Positions 39,640 through 47,158 of a stretch of DNA of 63,502 nucleotides are shown here, in pieces. The position numbers were made by a program, and so were the translations under genes. A model generated the notes under the pieces. It had not been told where the DNA came from. It saw nothing but the letters and a program-made list of their open reading frames with translations, and did no database searches. Location: positions 1 to 63,502 of the forward strand of contig SPQJ01000025.1 of NCBI GenBank assembly GCA_004570425.1, written 5' to 3'. How positions within the stretch are numbered: the stretch's first letter is position 1; each line of letters starts with the position of its first letter. This DNA is from Bacillus sp. AZ43 (GTDB lineage Bacteria; Actinomycetota; Actinomycetes; Mycobacteriales; Geodermatophilaceae).

Positions 39640-39813
39640 ATGAAGACCTTCGCCTGCGGCGACGTCATCCCCGGTTGCGGCGCGCGCTTCACCGCGGCCG
39701 ACGAGGACGGCATCTTCAGCCAGGTCGCCGGCCACGCGGCCGCCGACCACGGCGTCACCGACGTCACGCCCGAGCTCGTCCAGGCCGTCCGCGAGCGGAT
39801 CACCTCGGTCTGA
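39640..39813 (+). CDS. small DUF1059-family protein
   Basis: A 57-residue cytoplasmic protein. It begins MKTFACGDVIPGCGARF and ends VQAVRERITSV, matching the DUF1059 pattern with two Cys (FACG, PGCG) and a His-rich middle (VAGHAAADHGV). Such Cys/His spacing hints at a metal site. CAGGAG lies 5-6 nt before the ATG. A hairpin (39822-39857) follows the stop. No function is established. Confidence 0.8.
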   Translation: MKTFACGDVIPGCGARFTAADEDGIFSQVAGHAAADHGVTDVTPELVQAVRERITSV

Positions 39814-39821
39814 GACCCCGT

Positions 39822-39857
39822 GGGGCGCGTGTGGCCTGCGGGTCGTCTGCGCGCCCC
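39822..39857. terminator. GC hairpin after the DUF1059 gene
   Basis: GGGGCGCG (39822-39829) pairs with CGCGCCCC (39850-39857) across a 20-nt loop, 8 bp after the DUF1059 stop. Short arms and a long loop make it moderate. Confidence 0.4.
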
Positions 39858-40057
39858 GCGGGACCCCCTGGGTAGCAGGACCCCGGGGCGACATGGCACG
39901 GTGCGCGGGGTCCGCCTTCCCAGAAGGCCGGATGCGCCCGAGTTCTCCGCATCCCGGAGGATCGGAGGTCCCACCGGCGCCAGGAGCGTCGGGGGATGGA
40001 GCCGGCCGCGTGCCGAGCCCTGGCACCCGCCACCGCTACACACACGAGAGGAACCTC

Positions 40058-40342
40058 ATGAACAAGGCCGAACTGGTCTCCGCCATCGCCAAGCGCGCCG
40101 ACGTCCCCGCCTCGACCGTGGACTCGGTCCTCGCCGGGCTGCAGGAGGAGCTCGTCGACGCGATCACGCGTGGCGAGAAGGTCGCCGTCTCCGGCCTGCT
40201 GACCGTCGAGCGCACGCAGCGCTCGGCGCGCACCGGCCGCAACCCGCAGACCGGTGAGTCGATCGACATCCCCGCGGCCAACACCGTCAAGGTGACCGCC
40301 GGCTCGAACCTCAAGAAGGCCGCCAGCTCCGTCCCGGTGTGA
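40058..40342 (+). CDS. hup: HU-family DNA-binding protein
   Basis: Nucleoid protein of 94 residues that bends DNA as a dimer. MNKAELVSAIAKRADVP begins the fold, and the beta-arm region shows RTGRNPQTGESIDIPAANTVKV with the Pro at the arm tip. It lacks the long Lys/Ala-rich C-terminal tail of mycobacterial HupB, so it is a short, classical HU. The ATG follows AGAGGAACC. The 244-bp upstream gap holds the DUF1059 terminator region and no second gene. A hairpin at 40354-40376 follows. Confidence 0.93.
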   Translation: MNKAELVSAIAKRADVPASTVDSVLAGLQEELVDAITRGEKVAVSGLLTVERTQRSARTGRNPQTGESIDIPAANTVKVTAGSNLKKAASSVPV

Positions 40343-40353
40343 TCCGGAGAGCC

Positions 40354-40376
40354 GGGCGTGATCGCTGATCGCGCCC
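40354..40376. terminator. hairpin after hup
   Basis: GGGCGTGATC (40354-40363) pairs with GATCGCGCCC (40367-40376), one mismatch, 3-nt loop, 11 bp after the stop. Confidence 0.55.
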
Positions 40377-40506
40377 GCTGCTGCCTCGTCGACCGCCGTC
40401 GGGCGGCTGCCGCGCCCCTGTGGTCCGGCCCACAACGTCGTGGGTGAGGATGCGGGGGGCAGGCGCCGCCCGACGGCGGACGTCGTTTCCGGGACCGGAG
40501 GTAGTC

Positions 40507-41763
40507 GTGGCCAGTGACCTGACCGTCAGCACCGACCCGGCCGAGGTCGGCATGGACGCCGCCCGGCTGGAGCGTCTGGACCGCCGGCTGGCCCGCTGGG
40601 TGGACGACGGCCAGCTGCCCGGCTTCCTGGTCACGGTCGCCCGGCACGGGACGCTCGTGCACGTCGGCCGCCAGGGCCTCCGGGACGTCGAGGGCGGGCT
40701 GCCGGTGGAGGAGGACACCCGCTGGCGCATCTTCTCGATGACCAAGCCGGTCACCTCGGTCGCGGCGATGATGCTCTACGAGGAGGGCGCGTTCGAGCTC
40801 AACGACCCGATCGCGAAGTGGCTGCCCGAGTTCGCCGAGACCCGCGTGTACGTCGCCGGGTCGGCGATGAAGCCGGTCACCGCTCCGCAGGTCGAGCCGA
40901 TCCGGGTGTGGCACCTGCTCACCCACATGTCCGGGCTCACCTACGGCTTCCACCACGCCCACCCGGTCGACGCCATGTACCGGGCGATGGGCCACGAGTG
41001 GGGCACCCCGCCCGGCGCGGACTCCGCCGAGGTCTGCCGGCAGTGGGCCTCGGTGCCGCTGGTCTTCCAGCCGGGCACCGAGTGGAACTACGGCGTCAGC
41101 ACCGACGTCCTGGGCCGGCTGGTCGAGGTGATCTCCGGGCTCGGCCTCGACGAGTTCTTCGAGCAGCGGATCTTCGCCCCGCTCGGCATGCGGGACACCT
41201 CCTTCGGCCTGCGCCCGGACGACGACCCCGACAGCCTCGCCAAGCTCTACCTCGCTGCGCCGGGGCAGCCGGGTGGCGCGCCCACCGGCATGGTCTTCAA
41301 CGCGCCGTTCGACGCCGCCGCGCGCGCCAAGCCCGCGTTCCTGTCCGGCGGCGGCGGGCTGGTGTCCACCGCCGGCGACTACCTGAAGTTCGTGGAGCTG
41401 CTGCGCCGCGGCGGGGCCTACGACGGCGGCCGGCTCCTCGGCCCGCGGACGATCGCGCACATGGTCCGCAACCACCTCCCCGGCAACCAGGACCTGGAGA
41501 GCTTCGGCCGCCCGCTGTTCGCCGAGACGCCGCTGCGCGGGGTCGGCTTCGGGCTCGGGTTCTCGATGGTCATCGACCCGGTCCGCTACGGCGTCGTCGC
41601 CAGCGCCGGCGACTACAGCTGGGGCGGAGCGGCGTCCACGGCGTTCTACGTCGACCCGGTCGAGGACGTGACGGTCAGCTTCTACACGCAGCTGCTGCCC
41701 TCGAGCACCCTGCCGATCCGCAACTACCTGCGCGCCCTGGTCAACCAGTCGATCGTCGATTAG
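40507..41763 (+). CDS. serine hydrolase, class C beta-lactamase/esterase (PF00144) family
   Basis: A 418-residue penicillin-binding-protein-fold hydrolase. The nucleophilic SxxK is SMTK in RIFSMTKPVTSVAAMMLYEEG, the Tyr motif is EWNYGVSTDV, and LLTHMSGLTYG and GGGLVSTAGDYLKF are family marks. No signal peptide is visible, so it is probably a cytoplasmic esterase or beta-lactamase-like enzyme rather than a secreted antibiotic-inactivating one. The GTG at 40507 follows GGAGG by 5 nt. It is convergent with a MaoC gene. Substrate not determined. Confidence 0.9.
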   Translation: MASDLTVSTDPAEVGMDAARLERLDRRLARWVDDGQLPGFLVTVARHGTLVHVGRQGLRDVEGGLPVEEDTRWRIFSMTKPVTSVAAMMLYEEGAFELNDPIAKWLPEFAETRVYVAGSAMKPVTAPQVEPIRVWHLLTHMSGLTYGFHHAHPVDAMYRAMGHEWGTPPGADSAEVCRQWASVPLVFQPGTEWNYGVSTDVLGRLVEVISGLGLDEFFEQRIFAPLGMRDTSFGLRPDDDPDSLAKLYLAAPGQPGGAPTGMVFNAPFDAAARAKPAFLSGGGGLVSTAGDYLKFVELLRRGGAYDGGRLLGPRTIAHMVRNHLPGNQDLESFGRPLFAETPLRGVGFGLGFSMVIDPVRYGVVASAGDYSWGGAASTAFYVDPVEDVTVSFYTQLLPSSTLPIRNYLRALVNQSIVD

Positions 41764-41808
41764 GCCCCGCCCCGAGCGTGCGAGGGGTGGGGAGGACGGG
41801 GTCCTTCC
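41763..41808 (-). repeat. copy of the stop-codon-proximal repeat, reverse orientation
   Basis: Read on the minus strand it follows the TGA of the MaoC gene as GGAAGGACCCCGTCC..., and continues CTCGCACGCTCGGGG. It matches the elements at 55468-55525 and 55874-55933 closely. Relative to its upstream gene the orientation is the same as in the other copies. Confidence 0.65.
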
Positions 41809-42270
41809 TCAGAGGTAGCGGCGGTAGACGACGGTGGCGACCATCGCGGGCTTGCTCCCGCCCTCGATTTCCATCGTCACACCCAGGTTCATCGCGATGC
41901 CGCCCTCGAACGGGGTCGCCGACTCGAGCGTCGCGCCGGCCCGGACGCGGGCGCCCACGGGCACCGGCGAGGGGAAGCGCACCTTCTCGGTGCCGTAGTT
42001 GACGCCCATGCGGAAGCCGGTGATCTCGATGATCTGCGGGATCAGCGAGGGGATCAGCGACAAGGTCAGGTAGCCGTGCGCGATCGGGCCGCCGAACGGG
42101 CTCTCCTTCGCCGCCCGCTCGGGGTCGACGTGGATCCACTGGTGGTCGCCGGTCGCGTCGGCGAACCGGTTCACCTGCTCCTGGGTGACCTCCACCCAGT
42201 CGCTGTGCCCCAGGTGCTGCCCGACCAGGCCCTGCACGCCCTCGATGCCCTCGACGGTGGTCTGCGCCAT
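41809..42270 (-). CDS. MaoC-family enoyl-CoA hydratase-like dehydratase (second paralogue)
   Basis: A 153-residue one-domain hot-dog hydratase and close paralogue of the gene at 1036-1494. Shared stretches include [31 protein letters not shown] and [11 protein letters not shown]. The catalytic Asp and His are both present. The ATG at 42270 has AAGGGGAC 6 nt upstream. The minus-strand gene is divergent from folP2 across 68 bp. It is likely to hydrate enoyl-CoA; differences in the N-terminal residues may reflect substrate choice. Confidence 0.9.
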   Translation of the reverse strand: MAQTTVEGIEGVQGLVGQHLGHSDWVEVTQEQVNRFADATGDHQWIHVDPERAAKESPFGGPIAHGYLTLSLIPSLIPQIIEITGFRMGVNYGTEKVRFPSPVPVGARVRAGATLESATPFEGGIAMNLGVTMEIEGGSKPAMVATVVYRRYL

Positions 42271-42338
42271 GGAAGTCCCCTTCGACTCGGTCTGGTTGGC
42301 TGAGTCGACCACACGGTCGTCGGCGGGGAGGGAACGGG

Positions 42339-43199
42339 TTGCTGCGGATCGGTGCGCGGGACGTCCCGGACGGTGACTTCGTGCTGATGGCGATCGTGAA
42401 CCGGACACCCGACTCGTTCTACGACCGCGGCGCCACGTTCGGAATGGCCGCGGCGCTGGAACGGGTGGACCGGGTCGTCGCCGAGGGCGCGGACATGGTC
42501 GACGTCGGTGGCGTGAAGGCCGCCCCCGGCGAGGAGGTCGACGCCGCCGAGGAGATCCGCCGCACCGTCGACCTGGTCGCCGCGATCCGCGCCGCGCACC
42601 CCACGCTGCCGATCTCGATCGACACGTGGCGCGCCGAGGTCGCCCGCGAGGTGCTGGCCGCCGGCGCCGACGTCGTCAACGACGCCTGGGGCGGGGTCGA
42701 CCCGGAGCTGGCCGCCGTCGCCGCGGAGGCCGGCGCTGGGATCGTCTGCACGCACGCGGGCGGCCTGCCGCCGCGCACCCGGCCGCACCGGGTGACCTAC
42801 GACGACGTCGTCGCCGACGTCGTCACCCGGACGACCGCCCTGGCCGAGGCCGCCGTGGCGGCGGGCGTCGACCGCGACCGGGTGATGGTCGACCCCGGCC
42901 ACGATTTCGGGAAGAACACCCGGCACTCCCTGGAGGCGACCCGGCGGCTGGACGAGCTGGTGGCGACCGGCTGGCCGGTGCTCGTGGCGCTCTCCAACAA
43001 GGACTTCGTCGGCGAGACCCTCGACGTCCCGCTGGAGGAGCGGCTGACCGGCACGCTCGCGGCCACCGCGGTGTCCGCCTGGCTGGGGGCCCGCGTGTTC
43101 CGCGCCCACGACGTCGCCCCGACCCGCCAGACGCTGGACATGGTGGCCGCCATCCGCGGAGACCGGCCGCCGTCCCGCACCGTCCGCGGCCTCGCCTAG
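42339..43199 (+). CDS. folP2: dihydropteroate synthase-like protein, FolP2 type
   Basis: A TIM-barrel homologue of dihydropteroate synthase, 286 residues. The loop-1 motif reads MAIVNRTPDSFYDRGATF, which is the FolP2 wording; FolP1 proteins read GVLNVT-DSFSDGG. VDVGGVKAAPGEEV and SIDTWRAEVAREVL follow. The late substrate-binding segment SxSRK appears as ALSNKDFVG, with the Arg replaced by Asn. In Mycobacterium leprae FolP2 lacks DHPS activity, so a non-folate role is likely here too. The start is a TTG at 42339 with GGGAGGGAAC in front; no ATG gives the full N-terminus. Confidence 0.85.
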   Translation: MLRIGARDVPDGDFVLMAIVNRTPDSFYDRGATFGMAAALERVDRVVAEGADMVDVGGVKAAPGEEVDAAEEIRRTVDLVAAIRAAHPTLPISIDTWRAEVAREVLAAGADVVNDAWGGVDPELAAVAAEAGAGIVCTHAGGLPPRTRPHRVTYDDVVADVVTRTTALAEAAVAAGVDRDRVMVDPGHDFGKNTRHSLEATRRLDELVATGWPVLVALSNKDFVGETLDVPLEERLTGTLAATAVSAWLGARVFRAHDVAPTRQTLDMVAAIRGDRPPSRTVRGLA

Positions 43200-43374
43200 G
43201 GACCTCGAGTTCGCGCCATGGCAGCGAGGTGCGCGGTCGACGACGAACCCGACCACTGCACCGTGTCTCTGGAGTGGCTCGGCCACACCGCGCACGGGCG
43301 TTCAAGCGGGCCGGACCGCGTGTCGATGCACATCGAAACGCCGGGTCGTCGTCGGACAGGGGAGCAGCCGAGCC

Positions 43375-44280
43375 ATGGATCAGAGCGTCGAACGTGTCCT
43401 GAGTGCCCTCCAGAACGGGACCTCCGTCTCGCCTGACGACCTGATCGCCGTGTCGGAACGCCTGAACCACCTGATGGGGGCGACGATCCGTCCGGAAGAC
43501 GCCGCGACTGTGCGAGGCCGGGCCCGCGCGGCCGACGGCAGCCACCTCCGGCTGTCCGTGAACGCGTCCTACCTGGGCGGGTACAGCGAAGCGTTGGCGG
43601 CGACGCTGTTCACGCCGTCCCGCCGGGACACCTACGACACCTGGTACGACGCCGTGTCGATGAAGACGGCCGGGTACTTCCTCGGCGACAAGGCCGGTCG
43701 CCTTCGCGACGCAGGGTGGCCCCCGAACAGCCCGGCCGTGGACCTGCTGGTGTCCCGGGAGAGTTTCCTGAGCGGCCGATGGCGTCCCTCCGACACGGGA
43801 GCACTCACGCCGGGCCTGCGAGCGCTGATGACGGAGTCCCGTCCCGAGCTCACCGTGCAGGTCAAGGCACGAGTGACGCGGAACCTCGATTCCGCCGACG
43901 ACGCACTGCCCTACGAATACCTGCTCGACCGCCACCACGACAATCGCCTCACGCGCGCCGAACTCGTCGACATGGACTTCGATGGCTGGAAGGAACCCTC
44001 GTTGGACCTCGTCGTCTGGGTGCAATGGATGGTCGATGATCGAGGTGCGCACCCGTACGTGCGTGTCGCCGGCCGATGGGACCTGCGCCAGGCGGTGCGC
44101 GATCGAGAGAACGCCATCGCGGCGCGCGCGGAGACGGCCGTCTGGTCGAGCCGCAAGATCGACTATCTGCACGTCTTCGGACGCAGCCCGCGATTCCCGG
44201 ACAGACCCGGGATCGGGGTCGGCCTGGATGTGACGCCGGCAATCCGCCGACTACGCCGCCTGCCCGTTCCGGTCACCTGA
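43375..44280 (+). CDS. hypothetical protein of atypical composition
   Basis: A 301-residue protein without a recognised family, signal peptide or membrane segment. Readable stretches are RDTYDTWYDAVSMKTAGYFLG, PYEYLLDRHHDNRLTRAEL and RVAGRWDLRQAVRDRENAI. The segment DRHHDNRLTRAE loosely resembles an EF-hand loop (acidic positions 1, 5 and 12). The DNA uses more A/T in third codon positions than neighbouring genes, suggesting recent acquisition. The ATG has GGGGAG about 10 nt upstream. Neighbours (folP2 before, VOC protein after) give no functional clue. Confidence 0.7.
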   Translation: MDQSVERVLSALQNGTSVSPDDLIAVSERLNHLMGATIRPEDAATVRGRARAADGSHLRLSVNASYLGGYSEALAATLFTPSRRDTYDTWYDAVSMKTAGYFLGDKAGRLRDAGWPPNSPAVDLLVSRESFLSGRWRPSDTGALTPGLRALMTESRPELTVQVKARVTRNLDSADDALPYEYLLDRHHDNRLTRAELVDMDFDGWKEPSLDLVVWVQWMVDDRGAHPYVRVAGRWDLRQAVRDRENAIAARAETAVWSSRKIDYLHVFGRSPRFPDRPGIGVGLDVTPAIRRLRRLPVPVT

Positions 44281-44331
44281 CGGCGGCCTAGCACCGCGCC
44301 CGAGGCCCTGGTGGTGCCTCGACGCCGGGTC

Positions 44332-44337
44332 TAGCGT
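44332..44337 (+). promoter_or_regulatory. TAGCGT -10 box upstream of the VOC gene
   Basis: TAGCGT lies 41 nt before the VOC ATG, so this transcript would have a leader of about 35 nt that includes the GGAGG ribosome site, unlike the leaderless neighbours. Confidence 0.45.
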
Positions 44338-44378
44338 GCGCGGCCTCAGGTCCCCCAGCGTGCCCGGAGGTGGTCGGG

Positions 44379-44765
44379 ATGAGCGGTCGGGTCGTGCACT
44401 TCGAGGTCCCGTTCGACGACGGTGACCGAGCCCGCGGCTTCTACGAGGAGGCCTTCGGCTGGCAGGTCGTGGAGATGCCGGAGATGGGCTACACGATCGT
44501 CATGTCGGGCCCGAGCGACGACGACGGCCCGACCGAGAAGGGCTACATCAACGGCGGCATGCTGTCCCGCTCCGACGCGGCCACCGGTGGGCCGGTCATC
44601 GTGCTGGACGTCGACAGCATCGACGAGACGCTGTCCCGGATCGGCGAGCTGGGCGGGTCGACGGTCGTCGGGAAGACGCCGGTCGGCGAGATGGGCTTCG
44701 CCGCCTACTTCACCGACCCCGAGGGCAACGTGATGGGCCTCTGGGAGACCGCCGGCGCCGGCTGA
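44379..44765 (+). CDS. VOC-superfamily (glyoxalase/bleomycin-resistance-like) protein
   Basis: A 128-residue vicinal-oxygen-chelate fold protein. It has two beta-alpha-beta-beta-beta modules: VVHFEVPFDDGDRARGFYEEAFGW, then PVIVLDVDSIDETLSRIGELGG and AAYFTDPEGNVMGLWE. The metal-ligand positions (His in VVHFEV, Glu in LWET) are present, consistent with a metal-binding enzyme or binding protein. ATG 44379 is 8 nt after GGAGG; an upstream in-frame GTG (44370) is less likely. Function unresolved. Confidence 0.88.
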   Translation: MSGRVVHFEVPFDDGDRARGFYEEAFGWQVVEMPEMGYTIVMSGPSDDDGPTEKGYINGGMLSRSDAATGGPVIVLDVDSIDETLSRIGELGGSTVVGKTPVGEMGFAAYFTDPEGNVMGLWETAGAG

Positions 44766-44844
44766 GCCTCGGCCCGCGGTGCCCGGCCTCGCCCTGCACG
44801 GTGAGGGCGGGCACCGCACCGCGAGGACGGCAGCGGGCGCTCGC

Positions 44845-44850
44845 TAGCGT
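44845..44850 (+). promoter_or_regulatory. TAGCGT -10 box, leaderless PaaI-family promoter
   Basis: TAGCGT ends 7 nt before the ATG at 44858. No ribosome site is present between them. Confidence 0.55.
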
Positions 44851-44857
44851 CGCGGCC

Positions 44858-45283
44858 ATGGCCGCCACCGGGTTCCTCACCGCCGACGAGCTCAACGCCC
44901 TCCTCCCGGGCACCTTCCCCGGGCTGCTGGGCATCGTCATCGACACCCACGAGCGCGGGCGGCTGACCAGCCACCTCGACGTCCGCCCCGAGCTGCTCGC
45001 ACCGAACGGCTACCTGCACGCCGGCACGGTGGTGACCCTCGCCGACACGAGCTGCGGCCTGCCCACGCGGGCGCTCCTGCCGGAGGGCGCCAGCGGCTTC
45101 ACCACGATCGAGCTGAAGAGCAACCACCTGGGGACGGCGCGGGAGGGGCGGATCACCTGCACGGCGACGAACGCCCACGCCGGGCGGACGACGCAGGTGT
45201 GGGACGCCGTCGTCGCGAACGCGGAGACCGGGAGGACGATCGCGCTGTTCCGCTGCACCCAGTCGGTGCTGTGGCCCCGGTGA
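44858..45283 (+). CDS. PaaI-family hot-dog thioesterase
   Basis: A 141-residue hot-dog-fold thioesterase of the PaaI/YdiI type that hydrolyses acyl-CoA thioesters. The hallmark LHAGTVVTLADTSCG follows RPELLAPNGY, and FTTIELKSNHLGTAREG lies downstream. The catalytic Asp/Glu position in LADTSCG is kept. An N-terminal frame extends upstream, but the -10 box 7 nt before ATG 44858 fixes the start. It is adjacent to a 4CL-type ligase (45378), an enzyme that makes the CoA esters it could cleave. Confidence 0.88.
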   Translation: MAATGFLTADELNALLPGTFPGLLGIVIDTHERGRLTSHLDVRPELLAPNGYLHAGTVVTLADTSCGLPTRALLPEGASGFTTIELKSNHLGTAREGRITCTATNAHAGRTTQVWDAVVANAETGRTIALFRCTQSVLWPR

Positions 45284-45377
45284 GCCGCTGATCGGGCGAA
45301 CCCGCGAGCAACCCTCTTGTGAGCGCCGACACGCCGGGTGTGAGACTGGGGACACACCAGCTCAGAGGAGGACACCC

Positions 45378-46982
45378 GTGGCCCTGGCCAGCCCGTATCC
45401 CGATGTCGAGATCCCGAACCTGTCGGTGCCCGAGTTCGTCCTGGCAGCGGGCAAGGACCGTTCGGACGCTCCCGCGCTGATCGACGGCCTCAAGGGTGAC
45501 GTGATCACCCACGGCCAGCTCGCCCAGTACGTCGACCGCGTCGCCGCCAACCTGCACGCGCGCGGCCTGCGCAAGGGCGACGTCGTCGCCGTCTTCTGCC
45601 CCAACACGCCGTGGTTCCCGGTGGTCTTCCACGGGATCGCCGCGGCCGGCTGCGTGATGAGCCCGATCAACTCGCTCTACACGCCCGACGAGATCGCCTT
45701 CCAGCTCAAGGACTCGGGCGCGAAGATCCTCATCACCATCAACCTGTTCATGGACCGCGCGCTGGCCGCCGTCGAGAAGTCGCCGGTCGACGAGATCATC
45801 GTGCTGAACGGCTTCGAGGGCTACGAGAGCTACCCGAACATCTTCGACCTGCTGGGCGAGGACGCCCCGAGCGTGCAGGTGGACATCGACCCGGCGAACG
45901 ACCTGGTCACGCTGCCCTACTCCAGCGGCACGACCGGCCTGCCCAAGGGCGTCATGCTCACCCACCGCAACCTGGTGGCCAACGTGGCGCAGTGCCGGCC
46001 GCTGATCAGCCTGGGCGAGGACGAGCGGATCATCGCCGTCCTGCCGTTCTTCCACATCTACGGCCTGACCGTCCTGATGAACCAGGGCCTGGCGTGGGGG
46101 GGCGCCGTCGTCACCCTGCCGCGGTTCGACCTCGAGGACTTCCTGCGCACCATCCAGGACCACAAGATCACCCGCGCGTTCGTGGCGCCGCCGATCCTGC
46201 TGGCGCTGGCCAAGCACCCGATGGTCGACCAGTACGACCTCTCGTCCCTGACCTCGATCCTCTCCGGTGCCGCGCCGCTGGACGAGCAGCTCGCCCTGGC
46301 CGCCCAGGAGCGCCTGCGCAAGGGCAACCCGGACGGCGTGAGCGTCGCCCAGGGCTACGGCATGACCGAGCTGTCCCCCGTCTCCCACACGACGCCCGAC
46401 ATCGGCCGCGAGCCGGCCGGCGCCGGTCAGCCGCCCAAGGGCTCGGTCGGCTACGCGGTGCCCAACACCGAGTGCCGCCTGATCGACCCGGGCACCGGCG
46501 AGGACGCCGCCCCGGGCGAGCGCGGCGAGCTCTGGGTCCGCGGCCCGCAGGTGATGAAGGGCTACCTCAACAACGAGGAGGCCACCCGATCCACCCTCGA
46601 CAGCGAGGGGTGGTTGCACACCGGCGACGTCGCGATCGTCGACGAGCACGGCGCCTACACCGTGGTCGACCGCGTCAAGGAGCTGATCAAGTACAAGGGC
46701 TACCAGGTGGCGCCGGCCGAGCTGGAGGCCGTGCTGATCAACCACCCGGAGATCGCCGACGCCGCCGTCATCGGCGTCCCGGACAAGGAGAGCGGCGAGG
46801 AGCTGCCGAAGGCGTTCGTCGTCCGCTCCCCCGGCTCGGAGATCACCGAGGAGGCCGTCATGGCCTACATGGCCGAGAAGGTGGCCCCGCACAAGAAGAT
46901 CCGCTTCGTGGAGTTCATCGAGGCGGTGCCGAAGTCGGCGGCCGGCAAGATCCTGCGCAAGGACCTCAAGGCCCGCGTCTGA
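45378..46982 (+). CDS. acyl-/aryl-CoA synthetase of the 4-coumarate:CoA ligase family
   Basis: A 534-residue AMP-forming ligase that activates a carboxylic acid to its CoA thioester. The AMP-binding motif is LPYSSGTTGLPKGVMLTH; the 4CL marks are VLPFFHIYGLTVLM, GYGMTELSPVSH, GWLHTGDVAIVDEHG, VKELIKYKGYQVAP and the C-terminal catalytic Lys in PKSAAGKILRKDL. The GTG at 45378 follows GAGGAGGA. It has its own terminator (46995-47033). The carboxylic acid substrate cannot be specified beyond aromatic or medium-chain. Confidence 0.93.
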   Translation: MALASPYPDVEIPNLSVPEFVLAAGKDRSDAPALIDGLKGDVITHGQLAQYVDRVAANLHARGLRKGDVVAVFCPNTPWFPVVFHGIAAAGCVMSPINSLYTPDEIAFQLKDSGAKILITINLFMDRALAAVEKSPVDEIIVLNGFEGYESYPNIFDLLGEDAPSVQVDIDPANDLVTLPYSSGTTGLPKGVMLTHRNLVANVAQCRPLISLGEDERIIAVLPFFHIYGLTVLMNQGLAWGGAVVTLPRFDLEDFLRTIQDHKITRAFVAPPILLALAKHPMVDQYDLSSLTSILSGAAPLDEQLALAAQERLRKGNPDGVSVAQGYGMTELSPVSHTTPDIGREPAGAGQPPKGSVGYAVPNTECRLIDPGTGEDAAPGERGELWVRGPQVMKGYLNNEEATRSTLDSEGWLHTGDVAIVDEHGAYTVVDRVKELIKYKGYQVAPAELEAVLINHPEIADAAVIGVPDKESGEELPKAFVVRSPGSEITEEAVMAYMAEKVAPHKKIRFVEFIEAVPKSAAGKILRKDLKARV

Positions 46983-46994
46983 GCGCAGCGCACC

Positions 46995-47033
46995 ACAGGG
47001 GCCCCCGGACTTCCCCAGCCCGGGGGCCCCTGT
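46995..47033. terminator. hairpin after the 4CL-family ligase
   Basis: ACAGGGGCCCCCGG (46995-47008) pairs perfectly with CCGGGGGCCCCTGT (47020-47033) around an 11-nt loop, 12 bp past the stop. Confidence 0.75.
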
Positions 47034-47124
47034 CGCTGTGGGGTGACGGAGGACGGCTGGGTCAGGGCCGTCGTCGTCGGGCACGAGCCTGCCCGCGGCC
47101 ACTGGCAGCGCACTTGCGGCCGAC

Positions 47125-47152
47125 TTGAGGGACGACGCCGCCCGCATAGGGT
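47125..47152 (+). promoter_or_regulatory. promoter of quinone oxidoreductase (TTGAGG ... TAGGGT)
   Basis: TTGAGG (47125-47130), a 16-bp spacer and TAGGGT (47147-47152). The -10 box ends 6 nt before ATG 47159, so the transcript is probably leaderless. Confidence 0.6.
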
Positions 47153-47158
47153 CGGGGC

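Noticed and set aside
43918-43990. Calcium-binding EF-hand in the hypothetical protein
   Set aside because: Only three of the usual ligand positions fit and there is no second hand; kept only as a remark.
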